Shown here piece after piece: positions 21,998 to 33,513 of a DNA stretch of 64,000 nucleotides. The notes below the pieces were generated by a model that worked only from the letters and a program-made list of their open reading frames with translations, had not been told where the DNA came from and searched no databases. The translations under genes and the position numbers were made by a program. Numbering within the stretch: position 1 is the stretch's first letter; every line of letters begins with the position of its first letter. Location: positions 5,001 to 69,000 of the forward strand of contig JACSYO010001377.1 of NCBI GenBank assembly GCA_016806645.1, given 5' to 3'. This DNA is from Ophiodon elongatus. Lineage: Eukaryota > Chordata > Actinopteri > Perciformes > Hexagrammidae.

Positions 21998-23244
21998 GGC
22001 TCTGCAGGAAACAAAGAGAAACTATTTACTTTATTTGATGAGGACCGGGTGCACCGTGTTTGGTATTTGTAGCGAAACGCTGATTTACAACACAGTTTAA
22101 ATAGTAAATAAGAATAAATACACTACAGGGGTTTTAGGTGTGAGAACAATGTTGTTTCTCCTTTAGTGATGATTTAATACATAATTTAAATACAGTATTA
22201 CGGTGTTGCATCTTCAATTAATTTGGTAGACAGTTCCATGATTGTCCAATTTAGATTCAGCATAATGCAATTAAGGCTCAATCATTCCTTCCTTCTGAAA
22301 GCTAGAAATAAAAAGGGAATTAAATATTGTTCAAACTGAATTATTTAGAGTGTTTCCTGTCGGGAACAATCCTGTTTTATCCAGTATTTACTTCCTGGTC
22401 TTCCCGTTATTGGACGGTGGAATCCTCTTTGACTGAAAAGGTTCATAATAGAGAGACAAGCATATCTCTTCAGCCATAACAACATCCAAGATATTATTCA
22501 AACAAATCTTCATCTTGACATCTCTCCAGAAAACAAAGAAAAATAAACAGATCCTCACAAACTAAAACCCAGTGTCCTCCTCGTCATTAAACACCAAAAT
22601 CACGTATTTTAACTCTTTTTTCCAGTAAAAGCAGCAAAAGCTTCTGCATTTTTGCCATTTTATGCATTTTAAAACACTGAGGGAGTTGTATTCTAAGATG
22701 GCTGACAAACTAACCACAGTGATCCAGAGCCTGGACACGGCTGGAGCTTCAGCCCGACACTACAGGAAGGATGCTCACGGAATATTACAAACACAAACCT
22801 GAGACTAAACAATAATAATAATAATAATAACAACAATATACTTAAAATGTATAAAGTGTGTCAGGTTTAGTAGGTTTCTCGCCACGCATCGTAGTTAAAT
22901 ACATCGTGAAACACTGAGCGGGTGCCTTTCCGTCTCAGGAATACACAAACATCCATTATTACATCTTTTATTCACAATTAAACAGATGTTGTTGCGCATT
23001 AACACGTGCGCCAGAAAAAAGGCCTGTTGCTACGTCAGAGAGCAGCTTTATGGAGGACTAATAATGAGACTAGCTCTTAAATAACACAGCAGGGCTCACG
23101 GGACGCGGGTAACGTGGCTGGAAGTCGGTTAGTTTGAGAAGCAACGCGGTGGATTCAACGCGACACGCTTAAAAAAGGCCCAACTCATCTTATGCGCAGC
23201 GAACAATTCGCGTTTTAAGCTAGCAGGCTAACATGCTACTTACG
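21998..23244 (-). other. srrm2 first intron and 3' edge of noncoding first exon
   Basis: On the minus strand a consensus donor (GCGGTAC then GTAAGT) follows position 23244, upstream of the coding start at 21997, so the first exon is probably untranslated and ends at 23244. The intervening 1.2 kb is unique-looking AT-rich intron with an (AAT)n tract at about 22809-22828. Confidence 0.55.
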
Positions 23245-23474
23245 TACCGCTGGGTTTCTCAGGGAAACGGCGTCGGGAGGAACTCGCAGGTGAATAATAT
23301 CCCGTTGAGTCAGGCGGTAACACGGAGCTGGTGATAATTTAGTCTTTCGAACCGTGTGTGGAGGAGGAGGGAGGGGGGTAAAGAATAAAGAAACGCGGAC
23401 AACGTCAGTTAGCTATCGGCTAGCGAGCTAGCTGGTCTGATCGCTCCGAACCAAAGAACGAGATGAAAACCGAA

Positions 23475-23482
23475 TGACGTCA
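23475..23482. promoter_or_regulatory. Palindromic CRE (TGACGTCA)
   Basis: A perfect ATF/CREB full site followed directly by a half-site-like TGACGCAC. It lies about 230 bp upstream of the srrm2 noncoding-exon donor, so it is probably promoter-proximal for srrm2. Functional role is inferred from motif and position only. Confidence 0.55.
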
Positions 23483-23576
23483 TGACGCACGTTTAAGGTG
23501 CGATGCGTTCAGGGGCCGGGTTGGAAAATAGATTTTTAGAGAGCAGAGCGCGTTATTGGTGGAAATGACCACCAGT

Positions 23577-26500
23577 AGACTATAAGAAGGGTTCACCTGT
23601 AGACTATAAGAAGGGTTCACCTGTAGGCCGTATATAAGAAGGGTTCACCTGTAGGCTGTATATAAGAAGGGTTCACCTGTAGACCGTATATAAGAAGGGT
23701 TCACCTGTAGGCCGTATATAAGAAGGGTTCACCTGTAGGCCGTATATAAGAAGGGTTCACCTGTAGGCTGTATATAAGAAGGGTTCACCTGTAGACTATA
23801 AGAAGGGTTCACCTGTAGGCCGTATATAAGAAGGGTTCACCTGTAGGCTGTATATAAGAAGGGTTCACCTGTAGGCTGTATATAAGAAGGGTTCACCTGT
23901 AGGCCGTATATAAGAAGGGTTCACCTGTAGGCCGTATATAAGAAGGGTTCACCTGTAGGCCGTATATAAGAAGGGTTCACCTGTAGGCCGTATATAAGAA
24001 GGGTTCACCTGTAGCGTATATAAGAAGGTTCACCTGTAGGCGTATATAAGAAGGGTTCACCTGTAGGCCGTATATAAGAAGGGTTCACCTGTAGGCTGTA
24101 TATTCACCTGTAGACTATAAGAAGGGTTCACCTGTAGGCCGTATATAAGAAGGGTTCACCTGTAGGCGTATATAAGAAGGGTTCACCTGTAGGCCGTATA
24201 TAAGAAGGGTTCACCTGTAGGCCGTATATAAGAAGGGTTCACCTGTAGGCTGTATATAAGAAGGGTTCACCTGCAGCAGTATATAAGAAGGGTTCACCTG
24301 TAGGCGTATATAAGAAGGGTTCACCTGTAGGCTGTATATAAGAAGGGTTCACCTGTAGACTATAAGAAGGGTTCACCTGTAGGCCGTATATAAGAAGGGT
24401 TCACCTGTAGGCTGTATATAAGAAGGGTTCACCTGTAGGCTGTATATAAGAAGGGTTCACCTGTAGGCTGTATATAAGAAGGGTTCACCTGTAGGCTGTA
24501 TATAAGAAGGGTTCACCTGTAGGCCGTATATAAGAAGGGTTCACCTGTAGGCTGTATATTCACCTGTAGACTATAAGAAGGGTTCACCTGTAGGCCGTAT
24601 ATAAGAAGGGTTCACCTGTAGGCCGTATATAAGAAGGGTTCACCTGTAGGCCGTATATAAGAAGGGTTCACCTGTAGGCCGTATATAAGAAGGGTTCACC
24701 TGTAGGCCATATATAAGAAGGGTTCACCTGTAGACTGTATATAAGAAGGGTTCACCTTTAGACTATAAGAAGGGTTCACCTGTAGACCATAAGAAGGGTT
24801 CACCTGTAGGCCGTATATAAGAAGGGTTCACCTGTAGGCTGTATATAAGAAGGGTTCACCTTTAGACTATAAGAAGGGTTCACCTGTAGACCATAAGAAG
24901 GGTTCACCTGTAGGCCGTATATAAGAAGGGTTCACCTGTAGGCTGTATATAAGAAGGGTTCACCTGTAGACTATAAGAAGGGTTCACCTGTAGACTATAA
25001 GAAGGGTTCACCTGTAGTCCGTATATAAGAAGGGTTCACCTGTAGACCGTATATAAGAAGGGTTCACCTGTAGACTGTATATAAGAAGGGTTCACCTGTA
25101 GGCTGTATATAAGAAGGGTTCACCTGTAGGCTGTATATAAGAAGGGTTCACCTGTAGACTGTATATAAGAAGGGTTCACCTGTAGACTATAAGAAGGGTT
25201 CACCTGTAGGCTGTATATAAGAAGGGTTCACCTGTAGACTATAAGAAGGGTTCACCTGTAGACCATAAGAAGGGTTCACCTGTAGGCCGTATATAAGAAG
25301 GGTTCACCTGTAGGCTGTATATAAGAAGGGTTCACCTGTAGACTATAAGAAGGGTTCACCTGTAGACTATAAGAAGGGTTCACCTGTAGACCGTATATAA
25401 GAAGGGTTCACCTGTAGGCTGTATATAAGAAGGGTTCACCTGTAGACCGTATATAAGAAGGGTTCACCTGTAGACCGTATATAAGAAGGGTTCACCTGTA
25501 GGCTGTATATAAGAAGGGTTCACCTGTAGGCCATATATAAGAAGGGTTCACCTGTAGGCTGTATATTCACCTGTAGACTATAAGAAGGGTTCACCTGTAG
25601 GCCGTATATAAGAAGGGTTCACCTGTAGGCCGTATATAAGAAGGGTTCACCTGTAGGCCGTATATAAGAAGGGTTCACCTGTAGGCCGTATATAAGAAGG
25701 GTTCACCTGTAGGCCATATATAAGAAGGGTTCACCTGTAGACTGTATATAAGAAGGGTTCACCTGTAGACTATAAGAAGGGTTCACCTGTAGGCTGTATA
25801 TAAGAAGGGTTCACCTGTAGACTATAAGAAGGGTTCACCTGTAGACCATAAGAAGGGTTCACCTGTAGGCCGTATATAAGAAGGGTTCACCTGTAGGCTG
25901 TATATAAGAAGGGTTCACCTGTAGACTATAAGAAGGGTTCACCTGTAGACCATAAGAAGGGTTCACCTGTAGGCCGTATATAAGAAGGGTTCACCTGTAG
26001 GCCGTATATAAGAAGGGTTCACCTGTAGGCCGTATATAAGAAGGGTTCACCTGTAGACTGTATATAAGAAGGGTTCACCTGTAGACTATAAGAAGGGTTC
26101 ACCTGTAGGCTGTATATAAGAAGGGTTCACCTGTAGACTATAAGAAGGGTTCACCTGTAGACCATAAGAAGGGTTCACCTGTAGGCCGTATATAAGAAGG
26201 GTTCTGGGCTGTATATAAGAAGGGTTCACCTGTAGACTATAAGAAGGGTTCACCTGTAGACTATAAGAAGGGTTCACCTGTAGACCGTATATAAGAAGGG
26301 TTCACCTGTAGACCGTATATAAGAAGGGTTCACCTGTAGACCGTATATAAGAAGGGTTCACCTGTAGGCTGTATATAAGAAGGGTTCACCTGTAGGCCAT
26401 ATATAAGAAGGGTTCACCTGTAGGCTGTATATTCACCTGTAGACTATAAGAAGGGTTCACCTGTAGGCCGTATATAAGAAGGGTTCACCTGTAGGCCGTA

Positions 26501-28618
26501 TATAAGAAGGGTTCACCTGTAGGCCGTATATAAGAAGGGTTCACCTGTAGGCCGTATATAAGAAGGGTTCACCTGTAGACTGTATATAAGAAGGGTTCAC
26601 CTGTAGACTATAAGAAGGGTTCACCTGTAGGCTGTATATAAGAAGGGTTCACCTGTAGACTATAAGAAGGGTTCACCTGTAGACCATAAGAAGGGTTCAC
26701 CTGTAGGCCGTATATAAGAAGGGTTCACCTGTAGGCTGTATATAAGAAGGGTTCACCTGTAGACTATAAGAAGGGTTCACCTGTAGACCATAAGAAGGGT
26801 TCACCTGTAGGCCGTATATAAGAAGGGTTCACCTGTAGGCCGTATATAAGAAGGGTTCACCTGTAGGCCGTAAGAAGGGTTACTTATAAGAAGGTTCACC
26901 TATATAAGAAGGTTCACCTGTAGGCTGTATATAAGAAGGGTTCACCTGTAGACTATAAGAAGGGTTCACCTGTAGACCATAAGAAGGGTTCACCTGTAGG
27001 CTATATAAGAAGGGTTCACCTGTAGGCTGTATATAAGAAGGGTTCACCTGTAGACTTATAAGAAGGGTTCACCTGTAGACTATAAGAAGGGTTCACCTGT
27101 AGGCCGTATATAAGAAGGGTTCACCTGTAGGCTGTATATAAGAAGGGTTCACCTGTAGACCGTATATAAGAAGGGTTCACCTGTAGGCTGTATATAAGAA
27201 GGGTTCACCTGTAGGCCGTATATAAGAAGGGTTCACCTGTAGGCTGTATATTCACCTGTAGACTATAAGAAGGGTTCACCTGTAGGCCGTATATAAGAAG
27301 GGTTCACCTGTAGGCCGTATATAAGAAGGGTTCACCTGTAGGCCGTATATAAGAAGGGTTCACCTGTAGGCCGTATATAAGAAGGGTTCACCTGTAGGCC
27401 GTATATAAGAAGGGTTCACCTGTAGGCCGTATATAAGAAGGGTTCACCTGTAGACTGTATATAAGAAGGGTTCACCTGTAGACTATAAGAAGGGTTCACC
27501 TGTAGGCTGTATATAAGAAGGGTTCACCTGTAGACTATAAGAAGGGTTCACCTGTAGACCATAAGAAGGGTTCACCTGTAGGCCGTATATAAGAAGGGTT
27601 CACCTGTAGGCTGTATATAAGAAGGGTTCACCTTTAGACTATAAGAAGGGTTCACCTGTAGACCATAAGAAGGGTTCACCTGTAGGCCGTATATAAGAAG
27701 GGTTCACCTGTAGGCTGTATATAAGAAGGGTTCACCTGTAGACTATAAGAAGGGTTCACCTGTAGGCCGTATATAAGAAGGGTTCACCTGTAGACTATAA
27801 GAAGGGTTCACCTGTAGACCGTATATAAGAAGGGTTCACCTGTAGACCGTATATAAGAAGGGTTCACCTGTAGGCTGTATATAAGAAGGGTTCACCTGTA
27901 GACCGTATATAAGAAGGGTTCACCTGTAGGCCGTATATAAGAAGGGTTCACCTGTAGGCCGTATATAAGAAGGGTTCACCTGTAGACCGTATATAAGAAG
28001 GGTTCACCTGTAGACCGTATATAAGAAGGGTTCACCTGTAGACCGTATATAAGAAGGGTTCACCTGCAGGCTGTATATAAGAAGGGTTCACCTGTAGGCC
28101 GTATATAAGAAGGGTTCAGCTATAGACCGTATATAAGAAGGGTTCACCTGTAGGCCGTATATAAGAAGGGTTCACCTGTAGACCGTATATAAGAAGGGTT
28201 CACCTGTAGACTATAAGAAGGGTTCACCTGTAGACCGTATATAAGAAGGGTTCACCTGTAGACCGTATATAAGAAGGGTTCACCTGTAGGCCGTATATAA
28301 GAAGGGTTCACCTGTAGGCCGTATATAAGAAGGGTTCACCTGTAGGCCGTATATAAGAAGGGTTCACCTGTAGGCCGTATGTAAGAAGGGTTCACCTGTA
28401 GGCCGTATGTAAGAAGGGTTCACCTGTAGGCCGTATGTAAGAAGGGTTCACCTGTAGGCCGTATATAAGAAGGGTTCACCTGTAGGCCGTATATAAGAAG
28501 GGTTCACCTGTAGGCTGTATATAAGAAGGGTTCACCTGTAGGCTGTATATAAGAAGGGTTCACCTGTAGGCTGTATATAAGAAGGGTTCACCTGTAGGCT
28601 GTATATAAGAAGGGTTCA
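23577..28618. repeat. 5 kb minisatellite, 28/23-bp units with TATATAAG and CACCTG
   Basis: Roughly 180-190 head-to-tail units of two main lengths. The long form contains GTATATAAGAAGGGTTCACC then TGTAGGCC; the short form has ACTATAAGAAGGG in place of the TATATAAG segment. Sub-variants differ at GGCC, GGCT, GACC and GACT. A deletion variant reading GTATATTCACCTGTAGAC recurs at about 24101, 24555, 25563, 26429 and 27247. It is followed each time by the same succession of subunits, which shows higher-order duplication. The array fills most of the spacer between srrm2 and arl6ip1. Confidence 0.97.
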
Positions 28619-29335
28619 CCTTGTTGATAAAGACGCCCCCCTGTGGCAAAGGAGAGAACTGCAGCTCCTTCTTCCTGAGAAATATAAAAGAAGGTTCAAA
28701 GGAGACACCACTATTTAAACTGTCCATTTATGTTTGATAATCCAAATGACAAATAATGGATGAGGAAGAAAATGATCTGTAAAGTATGTGACCTCTGCGA
28801 GTATTTTATGTGGCACTGACTTCCAGCCATTGTTTTTATCAGAAAAAAAAAAATCTGAAATCAAACTATTTCACTTGACACCTGGAGGATTTTTGTTTTG
28901 TTTTGGTATTAAAGATTGTAGTTTGTATAGCTGCACATATACGCAAACTTTGAGGAAGAAAAAAAAAGCCCAGATTTCGGCAAAATAATTATTTATTTCA
29001 TTGCTCAATAAAATAAATATACAAGTGTCATTTTTTCTACAGTCAAAAACATCATAGAAATTAAAATTAGAGAACAAAATAATAATTAAATACATTTTCG
29101 GGGGTCTTACACTACAATTTAACTGTCAACTACACTATTAAGTTGTAACATTTAAATGTTTACATCCATTTTCTTAAGTAAAGTTAAAGACTACAAAGAA
29201 TACAAATAATATGCTTTTACAAACAGGTTTTACTGCATTGTATTTTATTGAAAAAGCAGACCAAAATGCTTTTATACGGTCAATTGTCCTGTTTAATCTT
29301 TACCGGCTTTGTTGTCCTTATTTTTAGCTGAATGT
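28619..29335. other. AT-rich spacer
   Basis: No gene, RNA or known element was recognised. The small open frames here lack motifs. Confidence 0.5.
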
Positions 29336-29812
29336 ACTGTATTATATTAAATTATTTTTATTTTTATTATTATCTGTTATCTATTATTATTGTTATCTAT
29401 TATTACTATCTATTATCAATTATTATTATTATTATTATTATCTATTATTATCTATTATTATTATCTATCTATTATTATTATTATCTATCATCTATTACTA
29501 TCTATTATTATTATCTATTATCAATTATTATTATTATCTATTATTATTATCTATCATCTATTACTATTATTATCTATTGTCTATTATCTATTATCTATTA
29601 TAATTATAATTATATATTATCTATTATCTATTATCTATTATCTATTATCTATTATCATTATTATTATTATCTATTATTATTATCTATAATCTATTACTAT
29701 TATTATCTATTATCTATTATAATTATAACTATCTATTATGTATTATCTCTTATCTATTATGATGATAATAATAATCTATCATATATCATTATTATTATTA
29801 TTATTATCTAAA
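29336..29812. repeat. (ATT)n / (ATCT)n compound microsatellite
   Basis: Nearly continuous TATTATTATTATCTATTATC-type sequence. Open frames in it are simple-repeat artefacts. It sits about 120 bp upstream of the arl6ip1 ZNF143-like motif. Confidence 0.95.
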
Positions 29813-29929
29813 GGAATAAATCCTACTGTATACGTGCAGATTGAGTAATATTCCTTATCTGCATTCACAAAATTGACCAATCAAAGGAGAAGGGAACGCC
29901 CACTTCCGCTTCGCATAAAGAACCCCAAA

Positions 29930-29948
29930 ACTACATTTCCCAGAATGC
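29930..29948 (+). promoter_or_regulatory. ZNF143/THAP11 (Staf, SBS2-type) site in the arl6ip1 promoter
   Basis: The sequence ACTACATTTCCCAGAATGC matches the well-known promoter consensus ACTACAnnTCCCAnmAkGC bound by ZNF143/THAP11. It lies 179-197 bp upstream of the arl6ip1 ATG, before a CATAAATA sequence (about 29988) and the CpG-rich 5' UTR zone (30000-30260). Binding is inferred. Confidence 0.75.
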
Positions 29949-30126
29949 CCGTCTGCGGATTTTGACGCAATTCTTTTTTTCTCTCCCATAAATACGTCCT
30001 GCTGCTCCAGTCCGCCCGTTAGTGACGCCGGAGCCAGAGAAGGAGGCGTGCTAGCTGCTGCGCTGCGGGGCCGTTTACCTGGTGAAGAACGGAACCGAAT
30101 CCACGAGAGAAACACAACCGGAGACG

Positions 30127-30974
30127 ATGTCTGAAGGCGACAACAAGAGCGCGAATATGCTCGTGAGTTTTAACCGGATTCAACCGGCCAACGGTAGCCG
30201 CCGCGCGGCTGCGACTAACGGCGGCTAACGCTAGCTAGTTAGCTCGTTAAGCTAGTTAAGCTAGCTAGCTAGCTAGCGTGAGTTTGACAGGCCAGCTAGC
30301 TTCAGGGGTGACGTTCCTCTTTGTGGTTCCCGGTAACCGGCGCTGACGACGGTTGCTCTCGACCTTTCGACACGAAACGTGTGTTTCACGCGGTCATGTC
30401 CGGTTTCCAGCGCGCAGCCTGTACTGCACCGTCATATCAGAGGCGTGAGAGCCGTTATCAGTGCCTTGCTCATCGGCCAGGGCACCCACACCCTCGACTT
30501 GTCCTCATTCAGAACTCTTTGTTACAAACGTCTCGAAACATAGCAGAATAAACTATTATCAAGGCTGAAAATGTGACTAAATTGAGTTTAACTTCTGCTT
30601 TGAATTGTGAATATGTTGGCACCTATCCAAACTAAATTAAATCCCCTTTTATTTAATTAAGAGTTTTATGGTGAATTAGTTAAATATATTGCAACGTAAT
30701 AATTTTACTTTCAGACTCAAGGTTTCCCTGTCCTTGGCTTCTCTTGATGCATGCCTGGTCTCTGCAATTATAGATTTATTTTTTTTAATTAATTTTTTTA
30801 TCATAGTTTTTGTAACGTGCATCCTTTTGTGTGCAGGCTCAGGAAACGGCCCAGCTGGAGGAGCAGCTGCAGGGCTGGGGTGAGGTGATCCTGGCCGGGG
30901 ACCGCGTCGTGCGCTGGGAGAAGCCCTGGTTCCCCGGAGCCCTGGTCGGTGCCACCACCGCGCTCTTCATGTGA

Positions 30975-31043
<69 letters not shown>

Positions 31044-33189
31044 TTGTCATCGCACACATTTCCTCCCCCTCAGCAGTGAGACGTATCCGTAACCAGAAGT
31101 ATCTACACGTGGGTTTCAAAGGTTATGTCAGCTTTCCCACATTCCTTTTTAATGTTACCCGAATGCACCGCCCTCCTCAATCTGTCTAATTGCACTTTCT
31201 TTGCATATTTTTTTTTTTTTTTAAATATTACAGCTCCAGCATGCATGAGTCTCTTAATCACAACAAGCAGCTGCATTAAAACCGTTATAAACTAAGAAGA
31301 AGAGAATGTGAGCAACGGATGATGAAAATGCTCTTGGTTGCACTGAGCTTTTGAAATGAGGAGGCTGTTTCTTAACCCCGGCTGACTGCTTCCTCCTCAG
31401 GCTGATTTACTACCTGGACCCATCAGTGCTGACCGGGCTCTCCTGCGCCGTCATGCTGCTCTGCCTAGCAGACTACCTGGTGCCCACCCTCGCTCCCCGA
31501 GTCTTCGGCTCCAATAAGTGGTGAGAGCATGAAAGTCACATTGGTGGCAAAAATTAAATGTTTTCTCCTTCAGACACAAATCGTGTTTATTTCTTGCATA
31601 AAAAAGAAGAAAAAAAACCTTTTTTTTGGCTTTCAAGCAAATGTTCCTTATTTTTTGTGCTATTTATGGATTTTGAATTGGATTTCTGTTTTGTATTACA
31701 CTTGGCTATTAACATGAACCTTTCCCACACCTGATTGGACGAATGTGCCGCTCGCTGGGATGTTATTGTTCTTTGCGTCTCACTTTAAAAATAGAGACTC
31801 CTGGCAGCGGTCCACTGGATAAATCTGAGGAGTTAAATGGGCCATAAATCTTCTGTAAATAGTTCTTCTTTATTCTCGCTGCTGCGTCCAATTATATTGC
31901 ACCGCAGACTGAAAACCAGCATGATAAAAGAGGAGTCCTCTTTCTTTTTGCTTTATACATCTGAATGTTGTCGCCTGACACCGTCCCATACGCTGCCCAG
32001 CTGTTTCATGGAGCGTTGACGTTGCTCCGCCTCTCAGCTGTGTGACGGTGACACCGGGACACCGGGACAGGATAGAGTAACAGTTGGCACCGTGTGTTGG
32101 ACGTCTGTCCTCCACCAGACGCCTTCAGCCTCGATATATAACCCGGCTTCAGCGGGGCATGACCTCCTTTGCCCCCTCGCGTTCTGCACAGGGCGGCGGG
32201 TCGGGACTGAATAGGTTTTTAAGGCGATCGTTTAAGTGCAGAGTTCTCGTGGCGTCTTCACGTGTTCCACTTTGCGTTTGGTGTTTTGTGACTCGGTTCA
32301 GCAGCGTTGTGTCGCGGCTTAGCTCTGGAGGAAATTAACTCGGGGGATGGGAACCAACAAGTCACACGCCCCGGTTTAAAAGGCAGCTTTGTAGATGTAG
32401 GCCAGAGGAGAGGGTCTGTGGGTGTGATCCAGATTCTCTGAGAACATGCAGCAGTCAGCCAGATAGCAGGCGTCTGTCGGGGGGGCGGGAGGGGATCAAG
32501 TCTGTTTGGCTCCCTGACAACAAGGACAGGAATAGGAGACGATGAAGAAGCAGAAAATAAAGGCCACTTGTCCCGGCTTCCCTCCTCCAGTCGGGTCCTT
32601 CTCTGGTCTTGAACCCTCATGTCACCAACGGGCCTTTTGTATTAAACCGTGCTTCAATCAGGTCTCGGTCTCTGGTGACGTAGTGAAACATGCCCATGGA
32701 GTTCAGAGACCAAACTAACATCTCCAGAGAAACAGTTTTATCTAATCCACGGACCTGAACTCCAAAATATGCAGTTTAATACAATAAAAGGATCAAAAGT
32801 CACATTTGAGAAGGCAGGACGATTGCTTTTGCTTAAAAACCAACTAAACGATGAAACTAGGATTAATCTTTACTTGATGGTGTAAAGGGTGTAGCTCTAC
32901 AGGCATGAGGGAAGTTAAAAGTTGTTGCAGATCTCTGTGCAACACTCAGGCGGTCGTGATGTGACAAACCACACGGCTGTCAGCGTTTCCTGTTGCGAGG
33001 AGGAGGAGGAGGAGGAGGAGGAGTCTGCGCTCAGAACAACCCTCTGAGCTGGACCTCTCCCTGTGAGCAGGACCACGGAGCAGCAGCAGCGCTTCCACGA
33101 GATCTGTGGGAACCTGGTGAAGACGCAGCGCCGCATGGTGGGCTGGTGGAGGCGCCTCTGCGCCCTCAAGGAGGAGAAGCCCAAGATGG

Positions 33190-33238
<49 letters not shown>

Positions 33239-33326
33239 CTGTTTGTCCCTAAACGTTACCCGCTCTCGGCCTCGAGGCTGCCGTGCCGCCTGCTGCAGTA
33301 AAGGAGCCTACGTCTGTTACAATGAG

Positions 33327-33377
<51 letters not shown>

Positions 33378-33390
33378 GTCTCTGTCTCTG

Positions 33391-33429
<39 letters not shown>

Positions 33430-33439
33430 CTCTCTCTCT

Positions 33440-33513
<74 letters not shown>

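Noticed and set aside
23577..28618. CRISPR-like regular repeats
   Set aside because: Units are contiguous with no unique spacers, the context is vertebrate, and no cas genes are present.
29332..29811. Tyr/Ile-rich 159-codon frame
   Set aside because: Simple (ATT)n/(ATCT)n repeat.
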